Positions 10,784-22,386 of a stretch of DNA of 64,000 bases are shown piece after piece. The notes beneath the pieces were generated by a model. The model did no database searches, had not been told where the DNA came from, and was given only the letters and a program-made list of their open reading frames with translations. This DNA comes from Paraescarpia echinospica (lineage: Eukaryota; Annelida; Polychaeta; Sabellida; Siboglinidae). Location of the stretch: positions 67,616,211-67,680,210 of the forward strand of contig CM034538.1 in the NCBI GenBank assembly GCA_020002185.1. The letters run 5' to 3'. The stretch's first letter is position 1. Each line of letters opens with the position of its first letter. The position numbers and the translations under genes are program-made.

Positions 10784-13229
10784 ACTTCCAATTCACATTT
10801 GGTTTTGTTCTACAGTATTTATGTCTCATATTCGTATTTCGTATTTCTAATGTATTGATGCTTTTTATTCGTATTTCGTATTTCAAGTCGTTGTGTTTAT
10901 ATAATACGGGCTCTGCCCACGTCTCTTGTCAAACGCTTTTGTTGCCTGAGTGCTCGGTCGTCAGTAAAGTAGTTATACTTTGTAGTTCATCTGAATCGTG
11001 TTGTAAGCTGTCTAATAGTATGTGAGCTTTTAAATATATGAAACCATACGTGGCCATCCTTGCATTTTCTTGACGGATGACGCTGATTTCAGGATGACGC
11101 AGCGTTGCTACATCAAGGCGAATAATCACGAGATTCTCTGCCCAAGTGAACGAAAACGCTTTAATTTATGTGTTTAAATGCTAAATGAAATAATTTATTT
11201 GTCACCTACGAAGCTACATTTCAATCGCTACATTATATGCGGTGCATATATTGTTTTACGTAAGTGAACTTTTAATCCTTTTATTCATGTTTGCAAAGTA
11301 CAAATTTATTGTTAGCAAATAACACATACCACGTGATATTAACATTTCCGATTCGGTTATCTCGTCAATAGCTTTTGATGGTGCACCTGTCCTCGCCGTG
11401 TTCATATACATTGCTCAAACATAGCGTTTGTACTGGAATCAATACAGTCAAATTATAGAATTATAAATACGTATTTTAGCAACACGGTACATTATAGTAT
11501 GGTAATTTCAGGTGGAGTCAACGTGACTTTAGCGAGGTGCAGGTTGGCAATGTCTGTTTGATATGTTTACACGGGTCTTGCGGGTAGAGTAAAACAGTGA
11601 AACAGCAAGTTTCAGTATTGTAAGCGCATGTTCCGGTTTAAATTTTCGTCGGGCAACAGTATGAAATTAGTTAGTTTTACGTATACACGTAGTATTATCG
11701 TGCTCGATTGGCCTGTCGTGTAGAGAACTGGTGACGTGACGGCGTCTCCGACAGACTGGTGTGCCATCTATCGAGTATGTGAGTATAGCATAATGCGGGC
11801 ATTAAGCAACTGTTATCGAAAAGCGCGGGAGTTGGCCCTATTAGCAGGGATTTCTTTCTCCAGTGAATAATGTTTATGATTGTTGAAATACAACTAATGT
11901 ACATTGCAAGTGAAGCCTAGCGTTGACGGGCATGACTGCAATGATTGTTGGTTACAAAATAGCATAAATTTGTATTTTTCTACCATGCTTACTTTCACAT
12001 AATATGGTTGAGAGTTTTGAGGTGACGATCTAACTACGGTATTGCATGTATTGTTTGTAGGAATGTTGGTCTCATGTCCTCCCAATTTGTGTCGACAAGG
12101 TGGCTTAGTATATGTTTAGAAATGTAACTGTAGTTTAGCTAGATGGTTATTGAGTGTAGTCAGTAGTTAGTGAATGCTTCTTGTCAAAAGATTGTATCGT
12201 GCACACGAGAAACAATATACATTCCTATTACGTGTCCATTTATTTACAATATATTAAATGTATATGCCTTTGTTACTAGCGTATGTTTTTGTCTTTGGTC
12301 GTCGTCTTGAACGGGGTTTTTATGAGATCATGTGCACACACGGACGCACGACGCAAGCAATCACGCACACATGCACACACGCACGCACACACACGCGCAC
12401 ACTCTACAAGTACGCACGCACGCACTACATAAATTAAATGTTGTCAACCTAAACGTGTTGACTTAAATGCATCCAAAGTAACACGCTATTCTAAAATATA
12501 CAAGTGATTCTCAGATTAGAAGGAAATGCGACATTTGCTGAAGGATAGTTGAGATAGGTGAATAGTCTGATATAGTGTTCTCGCATACGTTCGACAGATG
12601 AACAAACTATCATGTTCAAGCGTCATGAGTCATCGCTTTATCTCCGTGTTGATCTGGCAATTAGACTGATTTCACCAATTGCCTGTGTACGATACTAGCC
12701 AAAGATCTTTCAACTTGCTGAACAGTTTATCGGGCGTCACGTAGAAGTGCACACGGCTGAATCACCGATCACACAGATACCAATAATTCAACGTAGTATA
12801 TTCTGTGATTGCCAACAACCATACTTATCATCTGTATCCGTAAGTTTACCTTGTCTGTTTGACTGGCGATCTTTTTCTTTCTCACCTGACCATGAAAATG
12901 ACCACCTCCCGCTGCCTAGCTTCACCTCGTATATCGGCCCTACATATACACTTGATCAGAAATACAATATCAAAAAAGTATATTTACTTTCTTATAATGA
13001 TAAACATTTAGGAAAAGTAAACGTGTTTGCGTTACGCCGATCGAGGCTTCTATAAAAAAAACCTGAATGGTAGCGTCACAACGGCTGGCAATAATTATTA
13101 AATGTTTACATATAGAATTGAGTAGAGAATATAAATATGTCAGCCAGCGCTCACAAACACACGCACGCACGCACACTACACACACGTGCAAACAACAGGC
13201 ATGTAGTGACGAGAATATCATCACCGACA
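10784..13229. other. 2.4-kb interval without recognised genes
   Basis: AT-rich single-copy-looking DNA. A CA/CG dinucleotide-rich patch (ACGCACACACACGCGCAC type) lies at 12340-12425 and another at 13150-13190. Frames of up to about 110 codons have no recognisable domain. Confidence 0.5.
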
Positions 13230-14310
13230 CGAACATTAATGTAGAAACGGTGGATAATACCGACCGTAAAAAGAAACAAATAGAATACGCAGAAATATGC
13301 AAGACCATCAAAACAGAAAGCGAAGGAGGACATCAGAAAGTACAAACAAGAGATCATATGAGAAACGATTATGGCGTCAAAGAGCCTGAAGAAAGCCAGA
13401 AGAACACAGGCACTAGGCCGAGACAGACTGATTACACTTCTAGACAAGCAGGGTAGAGAAATACATGACCAAGATATGATCATGGAACGAATAGAGGAAT
13501 TCTACACCCAGCTATACGACAGTGAACAGAGTACCATAATTCACACCGACCCGAAAGAAGTACCAGATATAACACCATGGGAAGTGGAAGCAGCGCTAAG
13601 AGATATGAAGTAAACATTGAAACAATAAAAGCCGGAGAATAGACCATCTCGAAGACATTGGCTAAGCTGTATACTAAATGCTTAACAGAAAGACGAATAC
13701 CCACCGCTTGGAAGAACGAAAAGATGGTGATAATCTTCAAGAAGGGAAATAAGAAAGATTTAAAGAACTACAGACCGATCTGTCTGTTATCAAACATCTA
13801 CAAATTACTCACAAAGATACTAACGAATAGGCCAGAGAAGACACACGACGAAAACCAACCACGAGAGCAAGCAAGATTCAGATGCAGGTTCTCAATGACA
13901 GACAACATACACGTCGTAAACCAACTGAAAGAGAAGTGCCGATAATATAATATCCCGCTCTGCATCGCTTTCGTCAACTACGAGAAGGCTTTCGACTCGG
14001 TGCAAACTCAAGCAATACTGACCTCCCTTCAAGAACAGGGGATAGAAGACGTGTACATTGAACTCCTGAAAGACATCTACACCAACAGCTCAGTGACAGT
14101 CCACCTACACAAAAAGAGCAACAAGGTCAACACCAAGAGAGGAGTATGATAGGGTGACACCTTATCGCCCAAGCTGTTCACGGCAACACTCGAAAGCATA
14201 ATCCGAAGACTGACCTGGGAAACCAGAGGCTTGAGGGTAGACGGAGAATATCTCAGTCATCTTCGCTTCGCCGACGACATACTCATATACGCATATAATT
14301 ATATATATAA
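13230..14310 (+). mobile_element. RTE-like LINE fragment, reverse transcriptase region, decayed
   Basis: Broken frames together give a reverse-transcriptase segment in the correct order. A linker (ARRTQALGRDRLITLLDKQG) is followed by IPTAWKNEKMVIIFKKG and NYRPICLLSNIYKLLTKI. Next comes motif A, FVNYEKAFDSVQ near 13970, then the catalytic box FADDILIYA near 14270. Stops or frameshifts occur near 13611, 13945 and 14150. The copy stops abruptly at a TATATATA tract near 14295, so the C-terminal part is missing. The YEKAFDSV and FADDILIY style fits the RTE clade (inference). It is not functional. Confidence 0.8.
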
Positions 14311-14456
14311 ACTCGTTCCCACAGTGGCGTTCTCTGGAGTTGAGTGGCCCTCTTGACAAGCTTAGTATTTCAAAACACGTAAGAAATTAGGTCTTAAATA
14401 ATTAAAGTTGTGGTTTCTGATTTACCGAACCATTTTGGTAGATCAGAGAGGAAGCG

Positions 14457-15337
14457 TATGCACACAGAGTGAGGGGGACGTGTATATATGGTAACGAATG
14501 CACACAGAGTGAGGGGGACGTGTAGATATGGTAACGAATGCACACAGAGTGAGGGGGACGTGTAGATATGGTAACGAATGCACACAGAGTGAGGGGGACG
14601 TGTAGATATGGTAACGAATGCACACAGAGTAAGGGGGACGTGTAGATATGGTAACGAATGCACACAGAGTGAGGGGGACGTGTAGATATGGTAACGAATG
14701 CCCACAGAGTAAGGGGGACGTGTAGATATGGTAACGAATGCTCACAGAGTGAGGGGGACGTGTAGATATGGTAACGAATGCACACAGAGTGAGGGGGACG
14801 TGTAGATATGGTAACGAATGCACACAGAGACAGGGGGACGTGTAGATATGGTAACGAATGCACACAGAGACAGGGGGACGTGTAGATATGGTAACGAATG
14901 CACACAGAGACAGGGGGACGTGTAGATGTGGTAACGAATGCACACAGAGTGAGGGGGACGTGTAGATATGGTAACGAATGCACACAGAGTGAGGGGGACG
15001 TGTAGATATGGTAACGAATGCACACAGAGACAGGGGGACGTGTAGATATGGTAACGAATGCACACAGAGACAGGGGGACGTGTAGATATGGTAACGAATG
15101 CACACAGAGTGAGGGGGACGTGTAGATACGGTAACGAATGCACACAGAGTGAGGGGGACGTGTAGATATGGTAACGAATGCACACAGAGACAGGGGGACG
15201 TGTAGATATGGTAACGAATGCACACACAGAGAGCGGGAGGTGTAGCTATGGTAACGAATGCACATACAGAGAGGGGGACGTGTAGATATGGTAGCGAATG
15301 CACACACAGAGAGGGGGACGTGTAGATATGGTAACGA
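14457..15337. repeat. 40-bp minisatellite, about 22 copies
   Basis: The unit contains GAATGCACACAGAGTGAGGG followed by GGACGTGTAGATATGGTAAC. Two sub-types alternate in blocks, GAGTGAGGGGG and GAGACAGGGGG. The minus-strand frames of about 300 codons are repeat artefacts. Confidence 0.96.
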
Positions 15338-15892
15338 GGAGGAGATGCACTTACAATTTTCCACAATTAGTTCATTCATAATGTCCTATACAGATTACGT
15401 AACATTGAATATATGATTTCACACCGCCCATCATGATATCTCACAGATATTGTGTAATGATTGATTACAACAGTTGGACTATAGGACAGAGCGCCACTCC
15501 ACTGATCAGCAAGACATAACTCTACAAAAATAAATATACAAGTTCACAAGCTTGCGAAATCTGCAGCACTTTGACTAGTAGGTAAATGTTGTGGTAGATT
15601 TACCCGGACCAGCATTCAATACACGACAGTAGTAGAGCAGTAAACCACAATGACTCATTGCCCGTGGCTACGGAGGGCACGTCCCGCTCATACACTACCA
15701 AAGTACATAATGTTTTACCTCAAGTACACAGTGATTGATGAGTGTGACGTCAAAACTTACTGTTCGAAGTTATATTTAGAAGATGCAGTCTTATACACGA
15801 GTACCTTATTTATAAATGTATCACAAAGAAACGAAATTAAGCAATGATTATTGTTATTCATATTTCAAGTATGCACCAAACGATAATTATTG
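15338..15892. other. Unassigned spacer
   Basis: Nothing recognised. A 65-codon + frame at 15650-15847 has no domain. Confidence 0.4.
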
Positions 15893-16069
15893 TAGCACGT
15901 TACTTGCCAGTCAATTAAATGATGTAAATAATACAGCACGTTACTTGCCAGTCAATGATATGATGTAAATAATATAGCACGTTACTTGCCAGTCAATGAT
16001 ATGATGTAAATAATACAGCACGTTACTTGCCAGTCAATGATATGATGTAAATAATACAGCACGTTACTT

Positions 16070-17572
16070 TTTAACAAGATTGCCACCCAGAGAATTAACT
16101 CTAGGTGGCAGGTGGACAAGGAAGCCCTTTGGCTTATCGAGAGTCCGACCCTTTTATCTATGTGTATCCCGCCCGTCTGAGGTATGTGTCGATTTTATTT
16201 TTAAACATATTCACGCTACTAGCACCCACACAATCAGCAGGTAATCTGTTCCATTCATTTACAGTCCTTTGTGAAAATGAAAACTTTCTTATATCCAATC
16301 TACTCTGCTCCTTTGCCAATGTAAGTTCATGTCCTCTAGTCCTTCTATCTTTCTTAACTGAGAAAAAAATATTTCTATCAATATTTTCATAACCCTTCAA
16401 TATTTTAAACACTTCTATCTGATCTCCTCTCAATCTCCTGGTCTCTAGTGTTGTTAAACCGCATTTTTTTAGGCGTATTTCGTAACTAAGATCCCTCAGT
16501 TTTGGTATCATTTTAGTTGCTCTCCTCTGCACTCTTTCTAGCATATATATGTCCTTCCTGCGATATGGCCTCCACGCTTGAATACAATATTCTAAATGAG
16601 GCCTAACTATTGTTTTGTACAGCGGTATTATTAGCTCTTTTTCCTTATACGTTATGTTTCGCCTAATTAATCCAAGGATTTGATTTCCCTTTGAAGCTGC
16701 AATTCCGCACTGCTCTGAAACCTTCATATCAGCACTAATGGTTAACCCTAAGTCCTTTTTTTTTACAGTAGTACTTAGTACAGTACCCCCCATTGTATAT
16801 TCTACCTCTTCGTTCCCATGTCCTGTGTGGAGGCATTTACATTTCCCAAAATTGAACAGCATTTGCCACTTTTCAGACCATTTGATCAACCTGTCAAGAT
16901 CATCTTGTAAATGCTGTCTATCTCCATCACTTTTAATCCTTCTAAACACTTTTGTATCATCCGCAAATTTCAACACCTTGCTTGTTATTTCATCATCCAA
17001 ATCGTTGATATATATTAAGAATAATATAGGACCTAATACTGATCCCTGTGGTACCCCACTCAATACTGATTTCCAGTTTGAAGCCTCCCCATCAACTACT
17101 ACACGTTGTCTTCTGTCAATCAACCATTGTTCTATCCAGTTTATTATACCATTTCCTATGCCATGGGCCTTTAGTTTAAGCAGTAATCTTTGATGTGGTA
17201 CTTTGTCGAAAGCTTTTTGAAAATCTAAGTAGACGATATCTACTGGTGATCCCTCATCTACCCACTTAGTGATGTCTTCCAAAAAACATAACATATTTGT
17301 TAAGCATGACCTCGCTTTAAAAAAACCATGTTGAGATGGGTTTATCAAGTTTTGTTTAACAAGAAAATCCACCATGTGATCTTTAATTAGTCTTTCTAAC
17401 AATTTACAAATCACTGATGTTAAACTCACTGGTCTATAGTTCTCTGACTTGTTTCTCGAACCTTTTTTGAATAACGGTATAATGTTTGCTTCTTTCCATT
17501 CTAAAGGAACCACTCCCTCTTCTAATGACAAATTGAAAACTGTTGCAAGCGGTATGCTAATTTGTTCTACAA
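16070..17572 (-). mobile_element. 5'-truncated CR1/Jockey-like LINE with open reverse transcriptase frame
   Basis: A minus-strand LINE copy inserted in the 41-bp array and flanked by GTTACTT on both sides (16063-16069 and 17573-17579), a likely target-site duplication. Its 3' end is a short UTR with CTCTAGGTGGCAGGTGGACA-type sequence (+ strand) and one TTAACAAGAT motif. The 5' end is cut inside the reverse transcriptase, which is usual for LINE insertion. Three other 3'-end copies are recognisable at 19688, 23825 and 28195. Confidence 0.9.
16158..17531 (-). CDS. LINE reverse transcriptase, N-terminally truncated
   Basis: A 457-residue open frame without internal stops. Visible in order are the finger motif (NYRPVSLTSVICKLLERLIK), motif A with catalytic Asp (VYLDFQKAFDKVPHQ), the [20 protein letters not shown] motif, the catalytic FADDTKVF box, a KKKDLGLTISADMKVS segment, and the C-terminal region (RIKS, YCIQAWRPYRRKD, ERVQRRATKMIPKLRDLSYE). 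The frame remains open past the first Met up to the truncation point near 17572. The endonuclease domain is missing, so the copy cannot move on its own. Its intact frame indicates a recent insertion (inference). The clade is CR1/Jockey-like by motif style. Confidence 0.88.
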   Translation of the reverse strand: MSLEEGVVPLEWKEANIIPLFKKGSRNKSENYRPVSLTSVICKLLERLIKDHMVDFLVKQNLINPSQHGFFKARSCLTNMLCFLEDITKWVDEGSPVDIVYLDFQKAFDKVPHQRLLLKLKAHGIGNGIINWIEQWLIDRRQRVVVDGEASNWKSVLSGVPQGSVLGPILFLIYINDLDDEITSKVLKFADDTKVFRRIKSDGDRQHLQDDLDRLIKWSEKWQMLFNFGKCKCLHTGHGNEEVEYTMGGTVLSTTVKKKDLGLTISADMKVSEQCGIAASKGNQILGLIRRNITYKEKELIIPLYKTIVRPHLEYCIQAWRPYRRKDIYMLERVQRRATKMIPKLRDLSYEIRLKKCGLTTLETRRLRGDQIEVFKILKGYENIDRNIFFSVKKDRRTRGHELTLAKEQSRLDIRKFSFSQRTVNEWNRLPADCVGASSVNMFKNKIDTYLRRAGYT

Positions 17573-17690
17573 GTTACTTGCCAGTCAATGATATGATGTA
17601 AATAATACAGCACGTTACTTGCCAGTCAATGATATGATGTAAATAATACAGCACGTTATTTGCCAGTCAATGATATGATGTAAATAACGT

Positions 17691-19378
17691 CCAGTGAATG
17701 CATACAAAGATGGACGTTTATTTACAAAACACTGGCAACAACCTTACATACAAGACAAACAAGTTTAACTGTAATACAAGTGAGAATTTACAACGTACTA
17801 TGTTTGAAGGGGTTAAATAGGCAATCGTTGACTTGAATGTTACTTTACCTCTGACATGTATATTTATATATTTGTGTTACGTTTATTGAACTAGCTATTC
17901 ATCGACCTTAGCAATACTAATTAATTATTACCTAAAAATAATGTAATGGAAGATATTCGTGTTTAGTATTTAAACTATATGCTACGTTCACATGTTAACA
18001 CATGTGATAGTTACCACGATGGCAGAATAAATTTTTTTGATGATTTTATTTAGATTTCCATAACCAGATATTTCTTTAATAAAAGGGTAATACTAGCAAT
18101 CCGTACACTACTCGGCGGGGCAATACCCAGTGATCACGTAGCAACGACCAGGTTTATGTTACTTGGCTGTGAGGAAATGGATGATGAATGAATCCACGGC
18201 AACCGACCCGGTGCAAAGAAGTGTCCGGCGATGACGTAGTTGTCGATGACGTAACCACGCAAATTGTTCTGTTGCAGAATCAATTATATCAACTTTTGGC
18301 AAATTTGGGCAGTTGAACGTTTTAGTCCAGTTGCCATTAGGCGAACTTATCAATGGTGTAGACTCTACAGTGTTTGACTTTTCGTGAATTTGTTATCCCA
18401 AGGGGTCCCCGATGCAATTCAGCTTAGTTGTCCTCGGTACAACCTTGGGCTTGTTTAAAATATGCAAATTAGGGCCGCCATTACTGAAAAAAACATACTT
18501 TCTTCAATATCTTTGCAACCATATATGATAATGTCACAAAATGTTGTCTATGCTAATTATGTTTTTATGGTCAGTGATTAAGAAAAAGGTTTGTATGCAA
18601 ATTAGTTGCATACAAATACATGCATAGATTTGTTTAATCTATGCATGAAAATGGTATTGGACATATGTATAAGATCCAACATATATCGATATCTGGATGC
18701 CTTGACAGTCGTGATAGTAATATTTACTAAATGCTAGAAAACACAGAGCATCGTTACATTTAAACACCATAACGCATTCGCAGATACTCGGTGTTTGTTC
18801 CAAATGACGAAGGTCGGAGAGAATGTGAAGTTCACGTCCATCGATAGGCACTAGTCATGACAGTGAAGAATTATCAAACACTATTCATATTCATATTGCT
18901 ATGCTATTGGCATGAGGATAGACATAAGCATTATTGTGTCAGTGTCTTAGTTTACTCCATGTTGCAAAGTCCATGACGCGGGGGCCGTTTCCCCAAAGTA
19001 TCTGCCACGTTCGCCTGTTTCTTTCCATTCCTAGGTTAAGTTTTACGTTCATTACGTTTTACGTTCCGAACAACTGATGTACCCCATGAAAGGTGAGAAT
19101 CTTGACATATATGGAGTATTTTGAGAATATTTTTATCTTACGTCCTATTCTAAGGGTCGTAGATTAATTTGTGAGAGTTCTAAGCGGAAAACGTCATCCT
19201 ACCCGCATGCATACGCAAGCTCGATTGTAGGTAGAACTGGTGATGTGTTTGTCTTAACCGTTGACGATGAAAACATTTAATAGACACATAATTTCTCACG
19301 TTGCTATGCTTCATTGCAACTATTTTGAGGAAAATAGATTATTCACTATTGGCGGCAACTAATTTGCATAGAAACAAA
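17691..19378. other. 1.7-kb interval without recognised features
   Basis: No gene or array is recognised. There is an A+T-rich patch with repeated TATGCAAATTAG-like text at 18465 and 18595. Frames are short and featureless. Confidence 0.45.
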
Positions 19379-19379
19379 G

Positions 19380-19416
<37 letters not shown>

Positions 19417-19418
19417 TG
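19379..19418. repeat. (TA)n microsatellite
   Basis: A TATATATA tract directly abutting the 45-bp array. Confidence 0.95.
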
Positions 19419-19419
19419 G

Positions 19420-20212
19420 AGCTTGGGTGAGCTGAGCCCGCCGGCAAAAAGCTTTGGGACGGGGAGCTTGGGTGAGCTGAGCCCGCCGGCAATAAGCTTT
19501 GGGACGGAGGGCTTGGGTGAGCTGAGCCCGCCGGCAATAAGCTTTGGGACGGAGGGCTTGGGTGAGCTGAGCCCGCCGGCAATAAGCTTTGGGACGGGGG
19601 GCTTGGGTGAGCTGAGCCCGCCGGCAATAAGCTTTGGGACGGGGGGCTTGGGTGAGCTGAGCCCGCCGACAATAAGCTTTGGGACGGTATTTAACAAGAT
19701 TTAACAAGATTTAACAAGATTTAACAAGATTTAACAAGATTTAACAAGATTTAACAAGATTGCCACCCAGAGAATTAACTCTAGGTGGCAGGTGGACAAG
19801 GAAGCCCTTTGGCTTATCGTGAGGCTGGTGAGCCGAGCCCGCCAGCAATAAGCTTTTGGACGGGGGGCTTGGGTTGGCGCATAGCCCGCCGGCAATAAGC
19901 TTTGGGACGGGGGGCTTGGGTGAGCTGAGCCCGCCGGCAATAAGCTTTGGGACGGGAGGCTTGGGTGAGTCATCCCGCCGGCAATAAGCTTTGGGACGGG
20001 GGGCTTGGGTGAGCTGAGCCCGCCGGCAATAAGCTTTGGGACGGGGGGCTTGGGGGAGCTGAGCCCGCCGGCAATAAGCTTTGGGACGGGGGGCTTGGGT
20101 GAGCTAAGCCCGCCGGCAATAAGCTTTGGGACGGGGGGCTTGGCTGAACTGAGCCCGCCGGCAATAAGCTTTGGGACGGGGGGCTTGGGTGAGCTGAGCC
20201 CGCCGGCAGTTA
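19420..20212. repeat. 45-bp minisatellite interrupted by a LINE 3' end
   Basis: Units of 45 bp containing GAGCCCGCCGGCAATAAGCT and TTGGGACGGGGGGCTTGGGT. About six copies lie at 19420-19687 and about nine at 19820-20212. The interruption is a LINE 3' end. The unit is GC-rich and holds G runs on the + strand. Pro/Ser-rich minus frames and Leu/Gly-rich plus frames are artefacts. Confidence 0.94.
19688..19819 (-). mobile_element. LINE 3'-end fragment with seven decamer tails
   Basis: The fragment carries the same 3' terminus as the LINE at 16070 (GCCACCCAGAGAATTAACTC and GGTGGACAAGGAAGCCCTTT). It is preceded on the + strand by seven perfect copies of TTAACAAGAT at 19691-19760, which is the element's 3' tail on the minus strand. 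Only about 60 bp of non-tail LINE sequence remains. Confidence 0.9.
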
Positions 20213-21338
20213 CAATGGAACTCAGTCCCCGCCCCAGTATTCTGAGAATGTTGCTGATGTTTTCGGTCTGTGTCCTCGGTAGTGCAGTTAGAGACTCCCG
20301 AACAAATGTCCAACACTACCCCCTCGAGCTGCGAAAAATTTCCAACACAAACCCCCCGTGCGTAGGCTCAAGTGATCAAGGATAAGATCCGGACACGTGA
20401 ACTACACCCCAAAATGAAACCAGTTGCGTATAGGACTACACAAATGAAACGTTTGAGACGACCTCCGGGCGACGTCATTCTTGCTACACCGCGTACATAT
20501 GCCAACCCCCGGGGGCTAAACAGCGGCTACGGTTTATAGGGCCTACTTCCTTGTTCAGAAAGGTTCTCGTAAAGAAAGGTGTTCATTTCATTCCGTTAGC
20601 GATGACGTAGCCGGCGTGGACTAAGGGATTGGCCGGGTGAGAGGTCACGCTCGGCGCCAACACTACATGCTGATGTGGCTCATTGAGACCGGACCGTGCA
20701 AGGGTAGCGACTTGTTCACCACAACCGTGCACAAGGTAGGGAGATATAACGCTGTAGTACACGTTCACTGGTCCTGTCATGTTCACTGCTCAAAGTATTA
20801 TTGTTATCAACGTGTTGTTGTTTTCTCGGCAACGACTTGTAACCGTCGAGTACTTCCGTTGGCGTTCTGGGTGCGCCGCTGGTGCTGCTTGCATGCGTAG
20901 AGGCATATGTCCAGATACCAAATTGATAATAATACTCTGCATTTTGACGTATTTTGTCTATTCTCCCATGCACAATTTACGCTATATGAATGTTATTTAT
21001 TTGCCAGGCTGGTGACACATACTGGATTCCCACACGAAACCCACGTTCGACAGGAAGATAGGTTGATAACAAAGCGACTGGACGAGTAACTTACTCCACC
21101 CGTTACTGTGGCCTGCTGACAGCCCAAACAAAACTGACCGAAGTACAGCGTGAGTCACGGAGTGGTAAGTGTAGCAACTAGGAGATAAATACTACCTTGT
21201 GTGTACTCATATGTGTGGTGTTTAGTATACACAATCTGTTGTAGGCTAGTTCAATAGCAGACAATGTATGTATTAAACAATATGTGTAGTAGACTGTGTT
21301 TATAATACGCACTTACTGAACTAGACAGACATGTACCA
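20213..21338. other. Unassigned 1.1-kb interval
   Basis: Relatively GC-rich, with several short frames on both strands. None shows a recognisable domain or convincing splice-site pair. Confidence 0.4.
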
Positions 21339-21339
21339 A

Positions 21340-21349
21340 AACAGATAGA

Positions 21350-21396
<47 letters not shown>

Positions 21397-21576
21397 GCAG
21401 ACAGACAGACAGGCAGACAGACAGACAGATAGGAGGGAGGGAGGGAGGGAGGGAGGGAGGGAGGGAGGGAGGGAGGGAGGGAGGGAGGGAGGGAGGGAGG
21501 GAGGGAGGGAGGGAGAAACAAACAGACAGACAGAGACACAAAGATACACTGACTGGCTGGCTGGCTGGCTGGCTGT
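21340..21576. repeat. Compound tetranucleotide microsatellite
   Basis: Successive tracts of GATA, GACA/GGCA, GGGA and, after a short break, GGCT. The GGGA block at about 21431-21513 is an uninterrupted run of GGGAGGGA, giving many closely spaced G triplets on the + strand. Confidence 0.97.
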
Positions 21577-21690
21577 ATACATGTTCTATAGTAAACATGA
21601 CGTGTAGTAGACATGTTCTGTAGTAAACATGATGTGTAGTAGACATGTTCTATAGTAAACACGACGTGTAGTAGACATGTTCTATAATAA
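21577..21690. repeat. Short 32-bp tandem repeat, about 3.5 copies
   Basis: Repeated GTAGTAGACATGTTCTATAG followed by TAAACATGACGT, with few differences. It lies directly after the tetranucleotide block. Confidence 0.85.
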
Positions 21691-21941
21691 TACGGGCCTG
21701 TGTGTTACGATACATGGCGTGATTCTGTGCGACTGGAGATGACTGGTAGTCTCAGCAACGAACGATTTTGGTTGGACAAAAATGGCAACAGGAAGTAATT
21801 CGGCGCCTGCCTAGAGAATAGGATGTGTTTTTTTGTTTTGTTTTTGTAATCACATGAACGGCATATAAAGACTGATAATAGTTCTGGTTTCTGACTGGTA
21901 AAATTAAACTGAAGCGACGGGTTAAGTTTTGTAAGAAAACA

Positions 21942-22262
21942 TTTACGGTAATCGTTTTAGCGGTGGTTATAGCTGGATACCTGCAGTACAGCCCGGGACA
22001 GCCCGGGTGACGACTTTACGTAAGGCTGATAAAACGCACGTTTACCGTGAACATAATTACCTACAACAGTTTCCCCTCCGCATTAACTGCCTATGAAAAC
22101 AGAACAGTGTTAATGAGATCGGTTGTATAGATCTCGTGTGGTTGTTATATCCCCTAATGTAACACACACTGCCTTACGTCAAGTTACGACATAAACACAT
22201 CGCCCGGGCAATATTACAGGTATCCAGTTATAGCCAACCCTAAACTCGATTACTGTAATATC
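21942..22262. mobile_element. MITE-like inverted-repeat element, about 320 bp
   Basis: The left end reads TACGGTAATCG then GGTTATAGCTGGATACCTGC and CAGCCCGGG. The right end, read on the minus strand, gives TACAGTAATCG, GGCTATAACTGGATACCTGT and TTGCCCGGGCG. The inverted ends extend about 55 bp. Inner ACTTTACGTAAGGC and ACTTGACGTAAGGC segments are also related. It has no coding capacity. The family is not identified. Confidence 0.7.
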
Positions 22263-22386
22263 GTTACTTACAAAACATCTCCCACCTGTTTGATTTATTT
22301 CCATCAGTCGGAAACAGGAACATTCATCAGTGTTCTGTGTCATTCCTGTGATTATACCCCGAAATGAAAATGTATATGGGGTCAGC

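Larger units (their letters stand above)
15893..17690. repeat. 41-bp minisatellite interrupted by a LINE
   Basis: Units containing GCACGTTACTTGCCAGTCAA and TGATATGATGTAAATAATA occur about four times at 15893-16068 and about three times at 17573-17690. The 1.5 kb between them is a LINE insertion. The array sequence resumes directly after it. Confidence 0.92.

Noticed and set aside
8957..11025. Open frames of 578-647 codons and many minus frames of Met-His-Val-Leu-Gly repeats
   Set aside because: They arise from the 16-bp array, whose unit has no stop in any frame.
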